A stretch of DNA of 64,000 bases from Hafnia alvei (lineage in GTDB: Bacteria > Pseudomonadota > Gammaproteobacteria > Enterobacterales > Enterobacteriaceae): the NCBI RefSeq assembly GCF_900095695.1, contig NZ_FMIQ01000080.1, positions 17,661-81,660 on the forward strand, given 5' to 3'. The position numbers were made by a program, and so were the translations under genes. The notes under the pieces are model-generated. The model ran no database searches, had not been told where the DNA came from, and was given only the letters and a program-made list of their open reading frames with translations. Below, piece by piece: positions 38,061 through 47,528 of this stretch. The stretch's first letter is position 1. Each line of letters begins with the position of its first letter.

Positions 38061-38981
38061 ATGCCTGCTATTTCCCTACGCCAAATCGAAATTTTTCACG
38101 CCGTGATGACAACGGGGAATTTGACGGAGGCAGCACTGCTGCTCAATACATCACAGCCAACGGTGAGCCGTGAACTGGCTCGGTTTGAGAAACTGCTGCA
38201 AATATCGTTGTTTGATCGGGTGCGCGGTCGCCTAAGACCCACCGCACAGGGACTTCAACTGTTTGAAGAAGTACAACGCTCCTACTACGGCATCGAGCGT
38301 ATTGCCGATGCCGCCAAGCATATTCGTCAGTTCCAACAGGCACAGCTTTCCGTCGCCTGCCTGCCCGCATTCTCTCAGTCGCTGTTACCTAACGTCTGCC
38401 GCACATTTTTAAGTGAATATCAGGATGTGAGTTTGAACGTGATCCCACAGGAATCGCCGCTACTGGAAGAGTGGCTGTCTGCCCAACGCTACGACCTTGG
38501 CCTGACCGAAAATACCTACACGCCGCCCGGTACCGAACGCCAGACTCTAGCCACGTTCAACGAAGTTTGCATTCTACCGAGCGGGCATCCTCTGTTAAGC
38601 AAGTCTCATTTGGCACCACAGGACTTTGAAAATCAGCGCTATATCAGCCTTTCACCCAATGATAGCTATCGCCAGACGCTTGATGCGCTGTTTCACCGCG
38701 AACAGGTGAGCCGCCAAATGGTGGTAGAAACGCACAGCGCCGCATCCATTTGCGCAATGGTTCGCCAAGGCGTGGGTATTTCTATTGTGAACCCGTTAAC
38801 CGCGCTCGATTTCGTTGGGCAAGGGATTGAGATCCGTCCCTTTAGCGTTGACGTTCCCTTCACCGTGAGCTTAATTCTGCCCAAGCATCGCCCGTCATCC
38901 GTGTTGGTGAGCGCGTTTATTCATCATCTTGAAGGCTATATTGCCGAGGTTTGTCAACGCCTCGCGAAACCATCGCATTAA
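38061..38981 (+). CDS. lysR: LysR, transcriptional activator of lysA
   Basis: Founder member of the LysR family; activates lysA in response to low lysine/high diaminopimelate. It is 306 residues (E. coli 311). The winged HTH is at residues 3-62 (LRQIEIFHAVMTTGNLTEAALLLNTSQPTVSRELARFEK region), followed by the effector domain. It is divergent from lysA with a 148-bp gap that should hold its binding sites. Confidence 0.94.
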   Translation: MPAISLRQIEIFHAVMTTGNLTEAALLLNTSQPTVSRELARFEKLLQISLFDRVRGRLRPTAQGLQLFEEVQRSYYGIERIADAAKHIRQFQQAQLSVACLPAFSQSLLPNVCRTFLSEYQDVSLNVIPQESPLLEEWLSAQRYDLGLTENTYTPPGTERQTLATFNEVCILPSGHPLLSKSHLAPQDFENQRYISLSPNDSYRQTLDALFHREQVSRQMVVETHSAASICAMVRQGVGISIVNPLTALDFVGQGIEIRPFSVDVPFTVSLILPKHRPSSVLVSAFIHHLEGYIAEVCQRLAKPSH

Positions 38982-39075
38982 CGCTAAGAATAATCGGTTT
39001 TCTCTAGCCACTTGCCCTCTTTGTCTATACTGAAATCAGCGGCTACATGAATTCCCCTAATAGTAAGGAGCTCAA

Positions 39076-39267
39076 ATGGCAGGTAAACCACCCTATCCAA
39101 GACACGCAGAAATTGTGGAAGTGAGAAAAGGTACGCAGGGCGCAACGGAAATTTGGTACGAGCTACGGGCAGACCATCCGCGGCCCAATACGCTGATTAG
39201 CGAGCATCCTACACACCAAGAAGCAGTAGACGCTAAACGTCGCTATGAAGATGAAAAGAAAGAATAA
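39076..39267 (+). CDS. Small conserved-looking cytosolic protein (63 aa)
   Basis: The 63-residue product [19 protein letters not shown]... is hydrophilic and basic-acidic mixed, with no signal or membrane segment, and ends [16 protein letters not shown] stands five bases before the ATG and a strong terminator follows, so it is a real single-gene unit. I recall similar short proteins in enterobacteria but know no function or name. Confidence 0.75.
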   Translation: MAGKPPYPRHAEIVEVRKGTQGATEIWYELRADHPRPNTLISEHPTHQEAVDAKRRYEDEKKE

Positions 39268-39286
39268 TATGTTTGTATTTAGACAT

Positions 39287-39318
39287 AAAAAAACTCAGCC
39301 AATAAGCTGAGTTTTTTT
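39287..39318. terminator. Bidirectional terminator
   Basis: AAAAAAACTCAGC-CAATAA-GCTGAGTTTTTTT, serving the 63-aa gene (plus) and the convergent lipoprotein gene (minus). Confidence 0.9.
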
Positions 39319-39343
39319 ATTTCGTGTGTCGGCAATGAAACCA

Positions 39344-39565
39344 TTATTTCGTTAACGCGATAATACCCAACGTTAAGCCAGCAACCGCCGCTGCCCCACC
39401 GGCAATCGCGCCAGCCGTTTCCCAGTTATCCTGAGTCGTACCTTTCATGCACGTGTCGGTATGCACCAAGCGACCCTGAGAGTCATAGACCGGTACGCAA
39501 GGCGAGTTGGTTGCACATCCGGCAAGTAACGCTGCAACCAACGCTACGCCAATTAACTTTTTCAT
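39344..39565 (-). CDS. Small glycine-zipper lipoprotein
   Basis: Seventy-three residues with a lipoprotein signal peptide ending in the lipobox LLAGC, so Cys17 would be acylated. A short middle part has three cysteines (SPCVPVYD; HTDTCMKG), and the C-terminus is a glycine-zipper-like hydrophobic helix (AGAIAGGAAAVAGLTLGIIAL). It probably sits in the outer or inner membrane with the helix inserted or packed against the bilayer. The function is unknown. It is convergent with the 63-aa gene. Confidence 0.78.
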   Translation of the reverse strand: MKKLIGVALVAALLAGCATNSPCVPVYDSQGRLVHTDTCMKGTTQDNWETAGAIAGGAAAVAGLTLGIIALTK

Positions 39566-40597
39566 GATACGCCTCGATGAGCGAATGCTCTAAATCCATA
39601 TGTTGACGGATAAGACAGTATCACTAGCAAAGATATAAAGTGATGATGAATAATTGCAAAGTATTTGGATTGTAAAGAGTGTGGGGAAAACCGCTTAAAT
39701 AAGGAGAAATTATGCTTTATCGCAACAGGGCAATTCCCCATACTCCGATAAATCATCCTTGCCATCAAGCAGCCTATTTAGCGTCTATACACCTAATTAT
39801 CACAAAAAAGCATTTACGTTTCGGTAATAATCAGTGTATTACCATATAGAAACTTCATCACCCAAGGTCGTTATTTATTTGGCCTACATTCTCATGATTT
39901 AGCCTAGACTAAATCTTAGGGCTACTGGGTTCCATGTGTCGTTCTATCTGATCTAGCTTATTTCACGATGCATGAAATGATTAATGTTCAAAATGAAAAC
40001 ACATTTAAAATTGGTGAAAAAGATTAGTTCACACAGGCGAAATATTATGATTAATATAGGCTAAAAAGAAAATAATATTTTATTATCACGCAAAGCCGAT
40101 ATATATAACAAATCCATTCAAGTAGTCAGTATAGAAATAAACCTTAAAGCAGAGCAAGATATAAAATAATCATTATTTCACTTACAATAAAAATCTTATA
40201 TATAACCTGCCCCTGTGTAACTCCCATTATATGAAAATTTTCCTTTCCATATAAAACATGCATTGTATTGGCATTTTTAAACAGCAATGTGAATCGCTTA
40301 TCAGCGTATGAAAAATCTGAAAGTATGTAAAAAGCATGTAAAGATGAGGCGATTACATTTAAAAACATTGCTCGCCTTTGTGAAATAAAACACAATTAAC
40401 CATATAAAAACTGCGTGTATGCTCACCGGCTAAAAATGGATGTAGGATAGAACGATGCTGAAGGTTCTCTTTTCAATCCCCCTCTCTTCTTTATGTCACA
40501 CCGAATATCTACGACAGCGTAGCTATAAACGCTTTGCTGGCGCAGAGAAGCATCTTCGGGGATAGGCAGATTTAAAATTTTTGGCAGGAGCCATAAC
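39566..40597. other. 1-kb AT-rich gap before the ynb operon, with a possible short leader ORF
   Basis: No convincing gene. Near its right end an ATG at 40455 with AGGA six bases upstream opens a 36-codon frame ending at 40565 (MLKVLFSIPLSSLCHTEYLR...), 32 bp before ynbA; it might be a leader peptide. A minus-strand frame at 40144-40395 has no ribosome site and looks spurious. Confidence 0.35.
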
Positions 40598-41200
40598 GTG
40601 ACCTTATATGACATTAAACCGAAGTTTCAGAATCTATTAAGACCTATCGTTATCAAACTTCATGATTGGGGAGTAACAGCCAATCAGGTCACGCTACTGG
40701 CCATGCTGACATCAGTATTGTTGGGTGGATGGCTGATGTTTTTCCCCAATCCAATTTTATATATTTCGCTACCGTTTTATTTATTTTTTCGCATGGCGCT
40801 AAACGCTATCGACGGCATGCTAGCCAGAGAGTTTAAGCAACAATCAACGCTCGGGGCCATTCTAAACGAGGTCGGCGATATTATTTCTGATGCTGCACTC
40901 TACCTCGCTTTCGCTTTTTTAACCGGCATCGCGCCTTGGCTGGTGATACTGGTGGTGCTGCTTTCTTGGCTCACTGAGTTTTGTGGCGTGATCGTCCAAA
41001 CACTAACGGGGGTCAGGAACTATCGCGGCCCACTCGGCAAAAGCGATCGGGCGTTTGTACTCGGTGCATTAGGTCTCTTTATTGCGCTTTGGCCTCAGTA
41101 TATCGGCGTTGCCAATATCGTATTTGGTGTTGCGGCACTGCTCCTCGCATGGACCTGTGTCAACCGTTGTCGCTGTGCTTTGGAGGCGAAAAATGCCTGA
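40598..41200 (+). CDS. ynbA: CDP-alcohol phosphatidyltransferase-family protein YnbA
   Basis: Integral membrane enzyme of the CDP-alcohol phosphotransferase family, 200 residues (E. coli YnbA 201), with about six hydrophobic segments. The signature normally DxxDGxxAR-x8-GxxxDxxxD reads NAIDGMLAR...GAILNEVGD, with Asn at the first and third Asp; E. coli YnbA has the same two changes as I recall it. The alcohol acceptor and lipid product are unknown. The start is a GTG at 40598 with GCAGGAG seven bases upstream. It overlaps ynbB by eight bases and heads a lipid-related operon. Confidence 0.88.
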   Translation: MTLYDIKPKFQNLLRPIVIKLHDWGVTANQVTLLAMLTSVLLGGWLMFFPNPILYISLPFYLFFRMALNAIDGMLAREFKQQSTLGAILNEVGDIISDAALYLAFAFLTGIAPWLVILVVLLSWLTEFCGVIVQTLTGVRNYRGPLGKSDRAFVLGALGLFIALWPQYIGVANIVFGVAALLLAWTCVNRCRCALEAKNA

Positions 41201-42122
41201 TACCATGCATACGTTATATTATTGCCTCGGCGGGATTTTCAGCGTTTTGCTGCTGGCGACCATTATTATTTTCGCCTTAAAAAAATGCCGTCCACAGCGC
41301 GACTGGTTGGAGTTACAACAGCGCATCAATAGTTGGTGGGTGATTATTTGCCTATTTTCGCTGGCAATGCTGTCGCCCAAATGGCTGGCGCTGACTTTCT
41401 TCGGTTTTATCAGTTTCCTATCGTTAAAAGAATACCTAACCCTAGCGCCAACGAGACGCTCAGACAGCGTGCCGTTGCTATGGATGTACGCCGCAATACC
41501 CCTGCAATATATCTGGATAGGTATGTCGTGGTACGGAATGTTTATTATCTTCATTCCTATTTATGTATTTTTATTCCTACCGGCGCGCATGGTTATCGTC
41601 GGCGATACCAAAGGTTTTCTTCACTCTGCGTCGGTCATGCACTGGGGAATGATGACTACGGTATTTGCATTGAGTCACGTTGCCTTTCTGCTAACCCTGC
41701 CCGGCGTTGATGCCAACGCGGGTGCTTTGCTGGTTATTTTCTTAGTCGCGGCGACAGAGCTTAACGATATATCTCAGTATTTGTGGGGAAAATCGCTGGG
41801 TAAAATCAAGGTCACACCTAAAGTCAGTCCGAATAAAACGCTGGCCGGCTTAATCGGCGGGGTGATGACCACCACACTGCTAGCGGCAATTTTTGGCCCC
41901 CTACTTACACCAATGGATTGGCTCCATTCATTGGCTGCTGGCGTCATTATTGGCCTAAGTGGATTCTGCGGTGATGTGGTGATGTCAGCGATTAAACGCG
42001 ACTTCGGCGTAAAAGATTCCGGCAAGCTGCTGCCTGGGCACGGCGGTATTCTCGATCGCATGGATTCGCTGATTTATACCGCACCGCTGTTCTTCCACTT
42101 TTACTATTACTTCTACGTTTAA
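41193..42122 (+). CDS. ynbB: CdsA-like CDP-diacylglycerol synthase YnbB
   Basis: Membrane cytidylyltransferase that would make CDP-diacylglycerol from phosphatidic acid and CTP, supplying YnbA. It is 309 residues (E. coli 298), with about eight hydrophobic segments and the family signature SAIKRDFGVKDSGKLLPGHGGILDRMDS at residues about 265-292. The start ATG at 41193 overlaps the end of ynbA and is preceded by GGAGG; the upstream open frame is an overlap with ynbA. In E. coli ynbAB are also adjacent. Confidence 0.9.
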   Translation: MPDTMHTLYYCLGGIFSVLLLATIIIFALKKCRPQRDWLELQQRINSWWVIICLFSLAMLSPKWLALTFFGFISFLSLKEYLTLAPTRRSDSVPLLWMYAAIPLQYIWIGMSWYGMFIIFIPIYVFLFLPARMVIVGDTKGFLHSASVMHWGMMTTVFALSHVAFLLTLPGVDANAGALLVIFLVAATELNDISQYLWGKSLGKIKVTPKVSPNKTLAGLIGGVMTTTLLAAIFGPLLTPMDWLHSLAAGVIIGLSGFCGDVVMSAIKRDFGVKDSGKLLPGHGGILDRMDSLIYTAPLFFHFYYYFYV

Positions 42123-42131
42123 GAGGCGCTC

Positions 42132-42764
42132 ATGAACCGTATGCTGCGCTGGATTTTTACGCTGTGCGTTGCCTATCCTGTGGTTTGGATTTGGCTCGGC
42201 GTTCGCGTCTCTGGTCGTAAAAAATTACCGATAGATGGCCCAGCGATTATCGTGGCGAACCACAACAGCCACCTCGATGTACTGACACTCTTCACCCTAT
42301 TTCCGCTCTCAACGTTGGTCAACGTGCAGCCCGTAGCTGCTGCAGATTACTTTCTGAAAAACAAACTGATTAGCTGGTTTGCACTGAAGGTGATCGGCAT
42401 CATCCCCGTTTATCGTGGAGCCCATCAGGCCAACCCGCTACAAGCCTGCGTTGATGCACTGAATGAAAAGAAAATCGTGATTATTTTTCCCGAGGGCACG
42501 CGCGGAGAGCCGGGTAAATTTTCAGAAATAAAATCCGGTATCTGGCATTTGAGCCAACAGTGCCCCGAGGTTCCTATTATTCCTGTCTATATGCACGGCC
42601 TTGACCGTTCGATGGGGAAAGGTCAAAAAATCCCGGTGCCTTTCTTTATCGACATATTTATTGATGACGCATTGTTTTATGACGCAGACAAAATCACTTT
42701 TAAGCGATTACTACTAAATCGTTTTGTCGCTTTACAACAGCTTGCTACAAGGAAAACAGCATGA
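42132..42764 (+). CDS. PlsC-like 1-acylglycerol-phosphate acyltransferase of the ynb operon
   Basis: Acyltransferase of 210 residues with one N-terminal membrane helix, the HX4D catalytic motif in NHNSHLD (about residue 38), PVYRG (about 92) and FPEGTRG (about 118). By family it acylates lysophosphatidic acid or a similar lysolipid, which would provide substrate for YnbB. It is tightly placed: 9 bp after ynbB and overlapping ynbC by four bases. As far as I recall the E. coli K-12 ynbABCD set lacks this gene, so the operon here is an extended version. Confidence 0.85.
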   Translation: MNRMLRWIFTLCVAYPVVWIWLGVRVSGRKKLPIDGPAIIVANHNSHLDVLTLFTLFPLSTLVNVQPVAAADYFLKNKLISWFALKVIGIIPVYRGAHQANPLQACVDALNEKKIVIIFPEGTRGEPGKFSEIKSGIWHLSQQCPEVPIIPVYMHGLDRSMGKGQKIPVPFFIDIFIDDALFYDADKITFKRLLLNRFVALQQLATRKTA

Positions 42765-44515
42765 TTCAGGAAGCACGTTTATTTCAGGAAGGCACATTCT
42801 TTACCAGCGACAAGACATCATTATATTTTCGCCACTGGCCTGCTACGGAAGGTCACAGTCATAAAGTCATCGTTCTGTTTCATCGTGGGCATGAGCACTC
42901 TGGGCGTTTGCAGCATGTTGTCGACGAACTGATGATGCCCGATACGCATTTTTACGCCTGGGATGCCCGTGGTCACGGCCAGTCACCGGGTGCTCGCGGC
43001 TATAGCCCAAGCCTTGCACGCTCGGTATTGGATGTGGATGAGTTTGTGCGTTTTGTCGCACAGGATGCACAGGTCAGACTCGATGATATTGTGGTGATTG
43101 CTCAAAGCGTGGGTGCCGTGCTGGTATCAACATGGGTTCATGATTTTGCGCCGAAAATTCGCGGTATGGTACTGGCGTCTCCGGCGTTTAAGGTCAAGCT
43201 ATACGTACCGTTTGCCCGTTCTGGCCTTGGCTTAATGCAGCGTTTTCGTGGTCTATTTTATGTAAATTCCTACGTAAAAGGTAAATTCCTCAGCCATGAT
43301 CCCGAGCGCATCGCCAGCTTTGAAAATGACAAACTGATTACGCGTCAAATCGCCGTGAACATCTTGTTAGACCTGTACAAAACGGCTGACCGCATTGTTT
43401 CCGACTCATCGGCGATTACGTTGCCAACTCAGTTACTTATTTCCGGCGACGATTTCGTGGTACATGCAAAACCGCAAAAACAATTCTACGCCGGATTACG
43501 TAGTGCAATAAAAGAACAACATATTTTACCGGGCTTCTATCACGATACTTTGGGTGAAAAAGAACGCAGTTTAGCCTTCGATAAAATGAAAAGTTTTATC
43601 GACCAGCTTTATAAAGCCGAACCTTATGCATTCGATTACAGCCATGAAGATCGATGGAGTCCGAGCGCCGATGCCTATCGTGAATTGCAAGCGCCGCCAA
43701 AAGCGCGGTCGCTGGAAGGTCTATTTTATGCCGCACTAAGCTTTGGGATGAAAACTATCGGTAAGAAGTCAAAAGGAATGCGGCTTGGTTACGAAACAGG
43801 CTTCGACTCCGGTAGCACGCTAGATTATGTCTATCGCAATCAACCCGAAGGTCAAGGCACTCTGGGACGCGTAATCGACCGTAACTATCTCAACAGCGTT
43901 GGCTGGCGCGGCATTCGGGTTCGTAAAATACATATCCAGCAGATGATCGAGCAGGCGGTTAAGTCCTTGCAAGACAGAAATATCCCCGTGCGCGTGGTGG
44001 ATATCGCCGCAGGGCATGGCCGCTATGTGCTGGATGCACTGGAGAAACAACAAGGCGTTGAAAGCATATTGCTGCGTGATTACAGCGATTTAAATGTGGA
44101 AAAAGGTCAGGCGATGATCGCGGAACGCGGGTTAAGCGCTATCGCACAGTTTCAAAAAGGGAATGCTTTCGACTATGACTCCTTAGCAACGCTTAATCCG
44201 GCACCCACGCTAGGGATTGTTTCAGGGCTGTACGAACTCTTCCCTGATAATCATTTAATCAAAACGTCATTGGCTGGGCTTGCGGCAGCCATACCTGTCG
44301 GCGGCATATTGGTATATACCGGCCAGCCATGGCACCCGCAGTTAAAAACCATCGCGTATACCCTCACTAGCCATCAGAACGGGATTCCGTGGATGATGCG
44401 TGTACGTAGCCAGAAAGAGATGGATACGCTTGTGGAACAGGCTGGTTTTGAAAAATGCCATCAGGTTATTGATGAGTTTGGCATTTTCACCGTGTCACTC
44501 GCGATAAGAAAATAA
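42761..44515 (+). CDS. ynbC: Hydrolase-methyltransferase fusion protein YnbC
   Basis: Two-domain protein of 584 residues (E. coli 585). Residues about 15-285 form an alpha/beta hydrolase like monoacylglycerol lipases (HRGHEHSGRL near 41; nucleophile S116 in IAQSVG; DARGHG). Residues about 380-584 form a class I SAM-dependent methyltransferase-like domain (VRVVDIAAGHGRYVLDALE near 408). It may remove an acyl or acylglycerol group and methylate a product of YnbA, but no activity is proven. It is translationally coupled to the acyltransferase gene (ATGA overlap) and separated from ynbD by one base. Confidence 0.88.
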   Translation: MIQEARLFQEGTFFTSDKTSLYFRHWPATEGHSHKVIVLFHRGHEHSGRLQHVVDELMMPDTHFYAWDARGHGQSPGARGYSPSLARSVLDVDEFVRFVAQDAQVRLDDIVVIAQSVGAVLVSTWVHDFAPKIRGMVLASPAFKVKLYVPFARSGLGLMQRFRGLFYVNSYVKGKFLSHDPERIASFENDKLITRQIAVNILLDLYKTADRIVSDSSAITLPTQLLISGDDFVVHAKPQKQFYAGLRSAIKEQHILPGFYHDTLGEKERSLAFDKMKSFIDQLYKAEPYAFDYSHEDRWSPSADAYRELQAPPKARSLEGLFYAALSFGMKTIGKKSKGMRLGYETGFDSGSTLDYVYRNQPEGQGTLGRVIDRNYLNSVGWRGIRVRKIHIQQMIEQAVKSLQDRNIPVRVVDIAAGHGRYVLDALEKQQGVESILLRDYSDLNVEKGQAMIAERGLSAIAQFQKGNAFDYDSLATLNPAPTLGIVSGLYELFPDNHLIKTSLAGLAAAIPVGGILVYTGQPWHPQLKTIAYTLTSHQNGIPWMMRVRSQKEMDTLVEQAGFEKCHQVIDEFGIFTVSLAIRK

Positions 44516-44516
44516 A

Positions 44517-45836
44517 ATGGCTCAGTGCAAACCTTCACAAAATAATGGCAGCCTTTGGAAACATGGGCTGTGCTGGCTTCTGTTGCTAGGCCCACTATTT
44601 TTTCTCAGCTACGGGCAGGTAAATCAATTCACTGCGACAAGAGACGACGTGGAAAGCATAGTTTTCGGCTGGGAACATGCGATCCCGTTTATGCCGTGGA
44701 CCATCGTGCCTTACTGGAGCATTGATCTACTGTATGGTCTTTCGTTTTTTATCTGTACCTCAAAGCAAGAACTAACACGCCACGGCTGTCGACTGCTTGC
44801 TGCATCGCTTATTGCCTGTATAGGTTTCCTATTTTTCCCACTGAGATTTTCGTTTATTCGCCCAGAAACGCAGGGCATATTTGGCTGGTTATTCCATCAG
44901 CTCGAGCAGTTTGATCTCCCTTATAACCAAGCCCCATCCTTGCATATCATCCTCGCGTGGCTACTGTGGTTACGTTTTCGTCAGCATTTGGGGCGTGAAG
45001 CGCGCTTCCTGTGCGGAGGATGGTTTTTACTGATTGCAGCGTCCGTGTTAACGACTTGGCAGCATCATTTTATCGATGTCATCAGTGGTTTTATCGTTGC
45101 GGTCGCTATCAGCTACGCGATCCCGATCAAAGGCCAATGGCATTGGAAGCGCCCATCTCCACACACGCTTCGGCTTGCAGCAAAATATGCCACCGCAAGT
45201 GCCTTATTTTTTCTAGCTGGGGGGCTTATCCCATATGGCTCTATTTTGCTGTGGCCAGCGACTGCTTTACTCATTGTCTCATTAGGCTATGTAGGTCTGG
45301 GTACTAGCATATTTCAAAAAAACGATGCAGGGCATTTATCGCTTTCTGCACGTTTATTGCTCTGGCCTTATTTAATTGGGGCGCGGATTTCTAGAAAGTG
45401 GTTTTCCCGCCATATCCCCGCGGTGTCCCCTATCCTCGATGGAATATCTTTAGGGGGATTTCCGGGGAAGTCCTCACCGCCTAGCGCAGTGCTTGACCTC
45501 ACGGCGGAGTTTCATAGAAAAGTTCCTTCGACATTTCGCTGGTCAGCTTATCCGTTAATGGATTTAACCCCGCCTACGCTACAAGATATTGATGCGATCT
45601 TGTGTAAACTCAGTCAGTTACGCTTAACCAATGGTACGGTTCTGGTTTGCTGCGCATTAGGTTTATCCCGCAGTGCAACGGTGGTGGCCGCTTGGTTGCT
45701 GGCTAAAAACCACGTGTCTTCTGTGCCGCAGGCTATTGCACTCATCAAACATCATCGCCCGCAAATTGTATTAACGCCTGCCCATATTGATGTGCTGGAA
45801 AAGTATAAGGAAACACGATGCCAAACATCAGCATGA
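44517..45836 (+). CDS. ynbD: PAP2 / dual-specificity phosphatase fusion YnbD
   Basis: Membrane protein of 439 residues (E. coli 430). The N-terminal half (about 1-290) has several membrane segments and PAP2-like elements (YNQAPSLHI near 140; WQHHFIDVISG near 180), and the C-terminal part is a tyrosine/dual-specificity phosphatase domain with the CX5R loop in VCCALGLSRSATVVAAW (about 377-393). It could dephosphorylate a phosphatidyl-alcohol intermediate made by YnbA. It starts one base after the ynbC stop. Confidence 0.88.
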   Translation: MAQCKPSQNNGSLWKHGLCWLLLLGPLFFLSYGQVNQFTATRDDVESIVFGWEHAIPFMPWTIVPYWSIDLLYGLSFFICTSKQELTRHGCRLLAASLIACIGFLFFPLRFSFIRPETQGIFGWLFHQLEQFDLPYNQAPSLHIILAWLLWLRFRQHLGREARFLCGGWFLLIAASVLTTWQHHFIDVISGFIVAVAISYAIPIKGQWHWKRPSPHTLRLAAKYATASALFFLAGGLIPYGSILLWPATALLIVSLGYVGLGTSIFQKNDAGHLSLSARLLLWPYLIGARISRKWFSRHIPAVSPILDGISLGGFPGKSSPPSAVLDLTAEFHRKVPSTFRWSAYPLMDLTPPTLQDIDAILCKLSQLRLTNGTVLVCCALGLSRSATVVAAWLLAKNHVSSVPQAIALIKHHRPQIVLTPAHIDVLEKYKETRCQTSA

Positions 45837-46216
45837 CAAACCGCATTATAGAGATTCATCTGTCAAGTTGGCGTTACTTCGCGGCGCTATCACTGCTACC
45901 GATGGTGCTAGCATTTGCCTTTTTACCGATATGCGAAGTTGCAGCACTGTGCATTTTATTTCTGGTTACGCACTACTACTGCTGGCGTCTATGGCTGGAT
46001 GAACGACTTTTCCAGCTCCTCAATGAAGAAAGCAATCTTGCTGAATTTGATCAAGGAATGGGGTGCTTATGGGGAGCTGCTTCAGGTAAAACGCGCTCAA
46101 TGAATGAACGCTGGCAAGGAGTGCGACGGCTGTTTTACCGGGCAATACTGGCGCTCTTAGCGCTATGGCTCGTTTCATTAGGCTTAGTGCTTTATGTCTC
46201 TTATAGCCTTAGGTGA
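45818..46216 (+). CDS. Small membrane protein at the end of the ynb operon
   Basis: A 132-residue protein with two or three hydrophobic stretches (about 20-55 and 110-130) and a soluble middle. I do not recognise it. It starts inside ynbD (19-bp overlap) with AAGGA seven bases before the ATG; a second ATG at 45833 overlaps the ynbD stop and is also possible. The overlap ties it to the ynb operon and suggests a role with the lipid product. Confidence 0.7.
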   Translation: MPNISMTNRIIEIHLSSWRYFAALSLLPMVLAFAFLPICEVAALCILFLVTHYYCWRLWLDERLFQLLNEESNLAEFDQGMGCLWGAASGKTRSMNERWQGVRRLFYRAILALLALWLVSLGLVLYVSYSLR

Positions 46217-46564
46217 TTGAACATATTTATATTGCTGAGTTTTTATTGGCATAGATATATATATTGATGATAAATGAGGAATAAATCGAAATAGTCGCTG
46301 GGTCATCGAGGGAAAATGTGGACCTATTTGGGTTTATAGGGGCTACTAAAAAACACTGGCAGCGGCCACGAACTTAGTCAGCTAACCACCTTGCCAAGCC
46401 AATGAAACACTCTCCGCTCTGTCATCTAAAAGTAGAGATTCTACATATAGAGCGACAAAAACCATCATTTATTGCTTAACTTTTATACTTACCATTATCG
46501 ATACAATATTTCTTAATATCCTGACATTATGGCAACATATGCCAATGTTTATCTGTCAATTAGA
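46217..46564. other. AT-rich gap between the ynb operon and the recombinase region
   Basis: I see no gene or named element. CTACATATAGAGCGACA at 46440-46456 resembles TTACATATAGAGCAACA at 48553-48569, beside the second regulator gene, hinting that the two regulator modules share flanking sequence. Confidence 0.35.
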
Positions 46565-47302
46565 TTAAATTCGTTCAGGTAAAAAACTGACACTATCAAG
46601 CTTTCCTTTAGTAATACTAATGTACCCTCCCTCCTCTAGCTCACCAATCACCTGGTAAATAAGGCTTTTAGATAGTGTCGTAGAGGACTGAATATAGGCA
46701 GCGACATTCATTCTATTCTGGATATGAACCTCTTTATTAGCCAAGTATTCAAGCAGTTTGACTCGGATAGCTGTGTAAGAGGCCTGGCTAACAAGGTGTT
46801 CATCTCTATAAACCATCATTCTTAGATAATAAGCTAGCACCTCTGCAGCTTCCTTCCAGAGTCCCTCTTTATCAATGATGTTGCGAGCTAGAGCGGCTGG
46901 CAGTGAGAACACAACAGCATTACGCGAAACCCGCATCATGTGTCTATCGAAAGGAGAGATGATTCGCTGTAATCCTAGAATAAGTGGTCCCTCAGCAACG
47001 CCGATTTTTAGCTCGTCATAAGACCGATAAATTGTTGCATTACCTGACGTTACCAGCCATAGCATGTCGTGGTTACATTTTTTACTAGGAAATTGCCGCC
47101 CAGGGGGGATCGGACATGGCTCCGCTACAGGCAAAAGAATGTCATGCAGGTATCGGATTACTTCGGATGGCCGAATCATTTCGGTTGGCAGCAAAGCCTG
47201 CTTTACAGAAAACGAATGCGAAACACCGCATTGCGTATCCTCAGATGTAGAAACACGATTTTTCCGAGAAACACTTATATCTAACTTGTTGATTTCTGTC
47301 AT
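46565..47302 (-). CDS. IprA-like winged-helix transcriptional regulator
   Basis: Regulator of 245 residues. Residues about 60-150 look like a cyclic-nucleotide-binding-type beta roll without recognisable ligand residues (MLWLVTSGNATIYRS...GPLILGLQRI), and residues about 170-245 a winged helix (YTAIRVKLLEYL...MNVAAYIQSSTTLSKSLIYQVIGELEEGGYISITKGKL). This layout fits the IprA/YaiV group of enterobacterial regulators, often found by fimbrial recombinase genes. It is divergent from the recombinase gene at 47529 and paralogous to the broken gene at 48606-49273. The target is unknown. Confidence 0.8.
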   Translation of the reverse strand: MTEINKLDISVSRKNRVSTSEDTQCGVSHSFSVKQALLPTEMIRPSEVIRYLHDILLPVAEPCPIPPGRQFPSKKCNHDMLWLVTSGNATIYRSYDELKIGVAEGPLILGLQRIISPFDRHMMRVSRNAVVFSLPAALARNIIDKEGLWKEAAEVLAYYLRMMVYRDEHLVSQASYTAIRVKLLEYLANKEVHIQNRMNVAAYIQSSTTLSKSLIYQVIGELEEGGYISITKGKLDSVSFLPERI

Positions 47303-47475
47303 AGTATCAAAGCGGTCTGAACCCGCATTTATATTCTACTAGATAAGGCTATGTAGTGAATCAGAAAAACACTCTACACGTTTACACCTTTTACAATTCG
47401 AAAAAACCAGCACTGATTGGAGCCTAAATCATAAGTTCTCCTTGATAAACAACAAATTAATCAACTGATTTGTGT

Positions 47476-47491
47476 GGATTTTATAAAATCC
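47476..47491. promoter_or_regulatory. 16-bp perfect palindrome in the recombinase leader
   Basis: GGATTTTATAAAATCC, 38 bp before the first recombinase gene and between it and the divergent regulator gene; a plausible operator for a dimeric regulator. Confidence 0.45.
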
Positions 47492-47528
47492 AATATCAGC
47501 TATTATATTAATTACATAGGGTATTATA

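Noticed and set aside
40144..40395. 83-codon frame on the minus strand in the gap before ynbA
   Set aside because: No ribosome site, AT-rich chance translation, no family resemblance.
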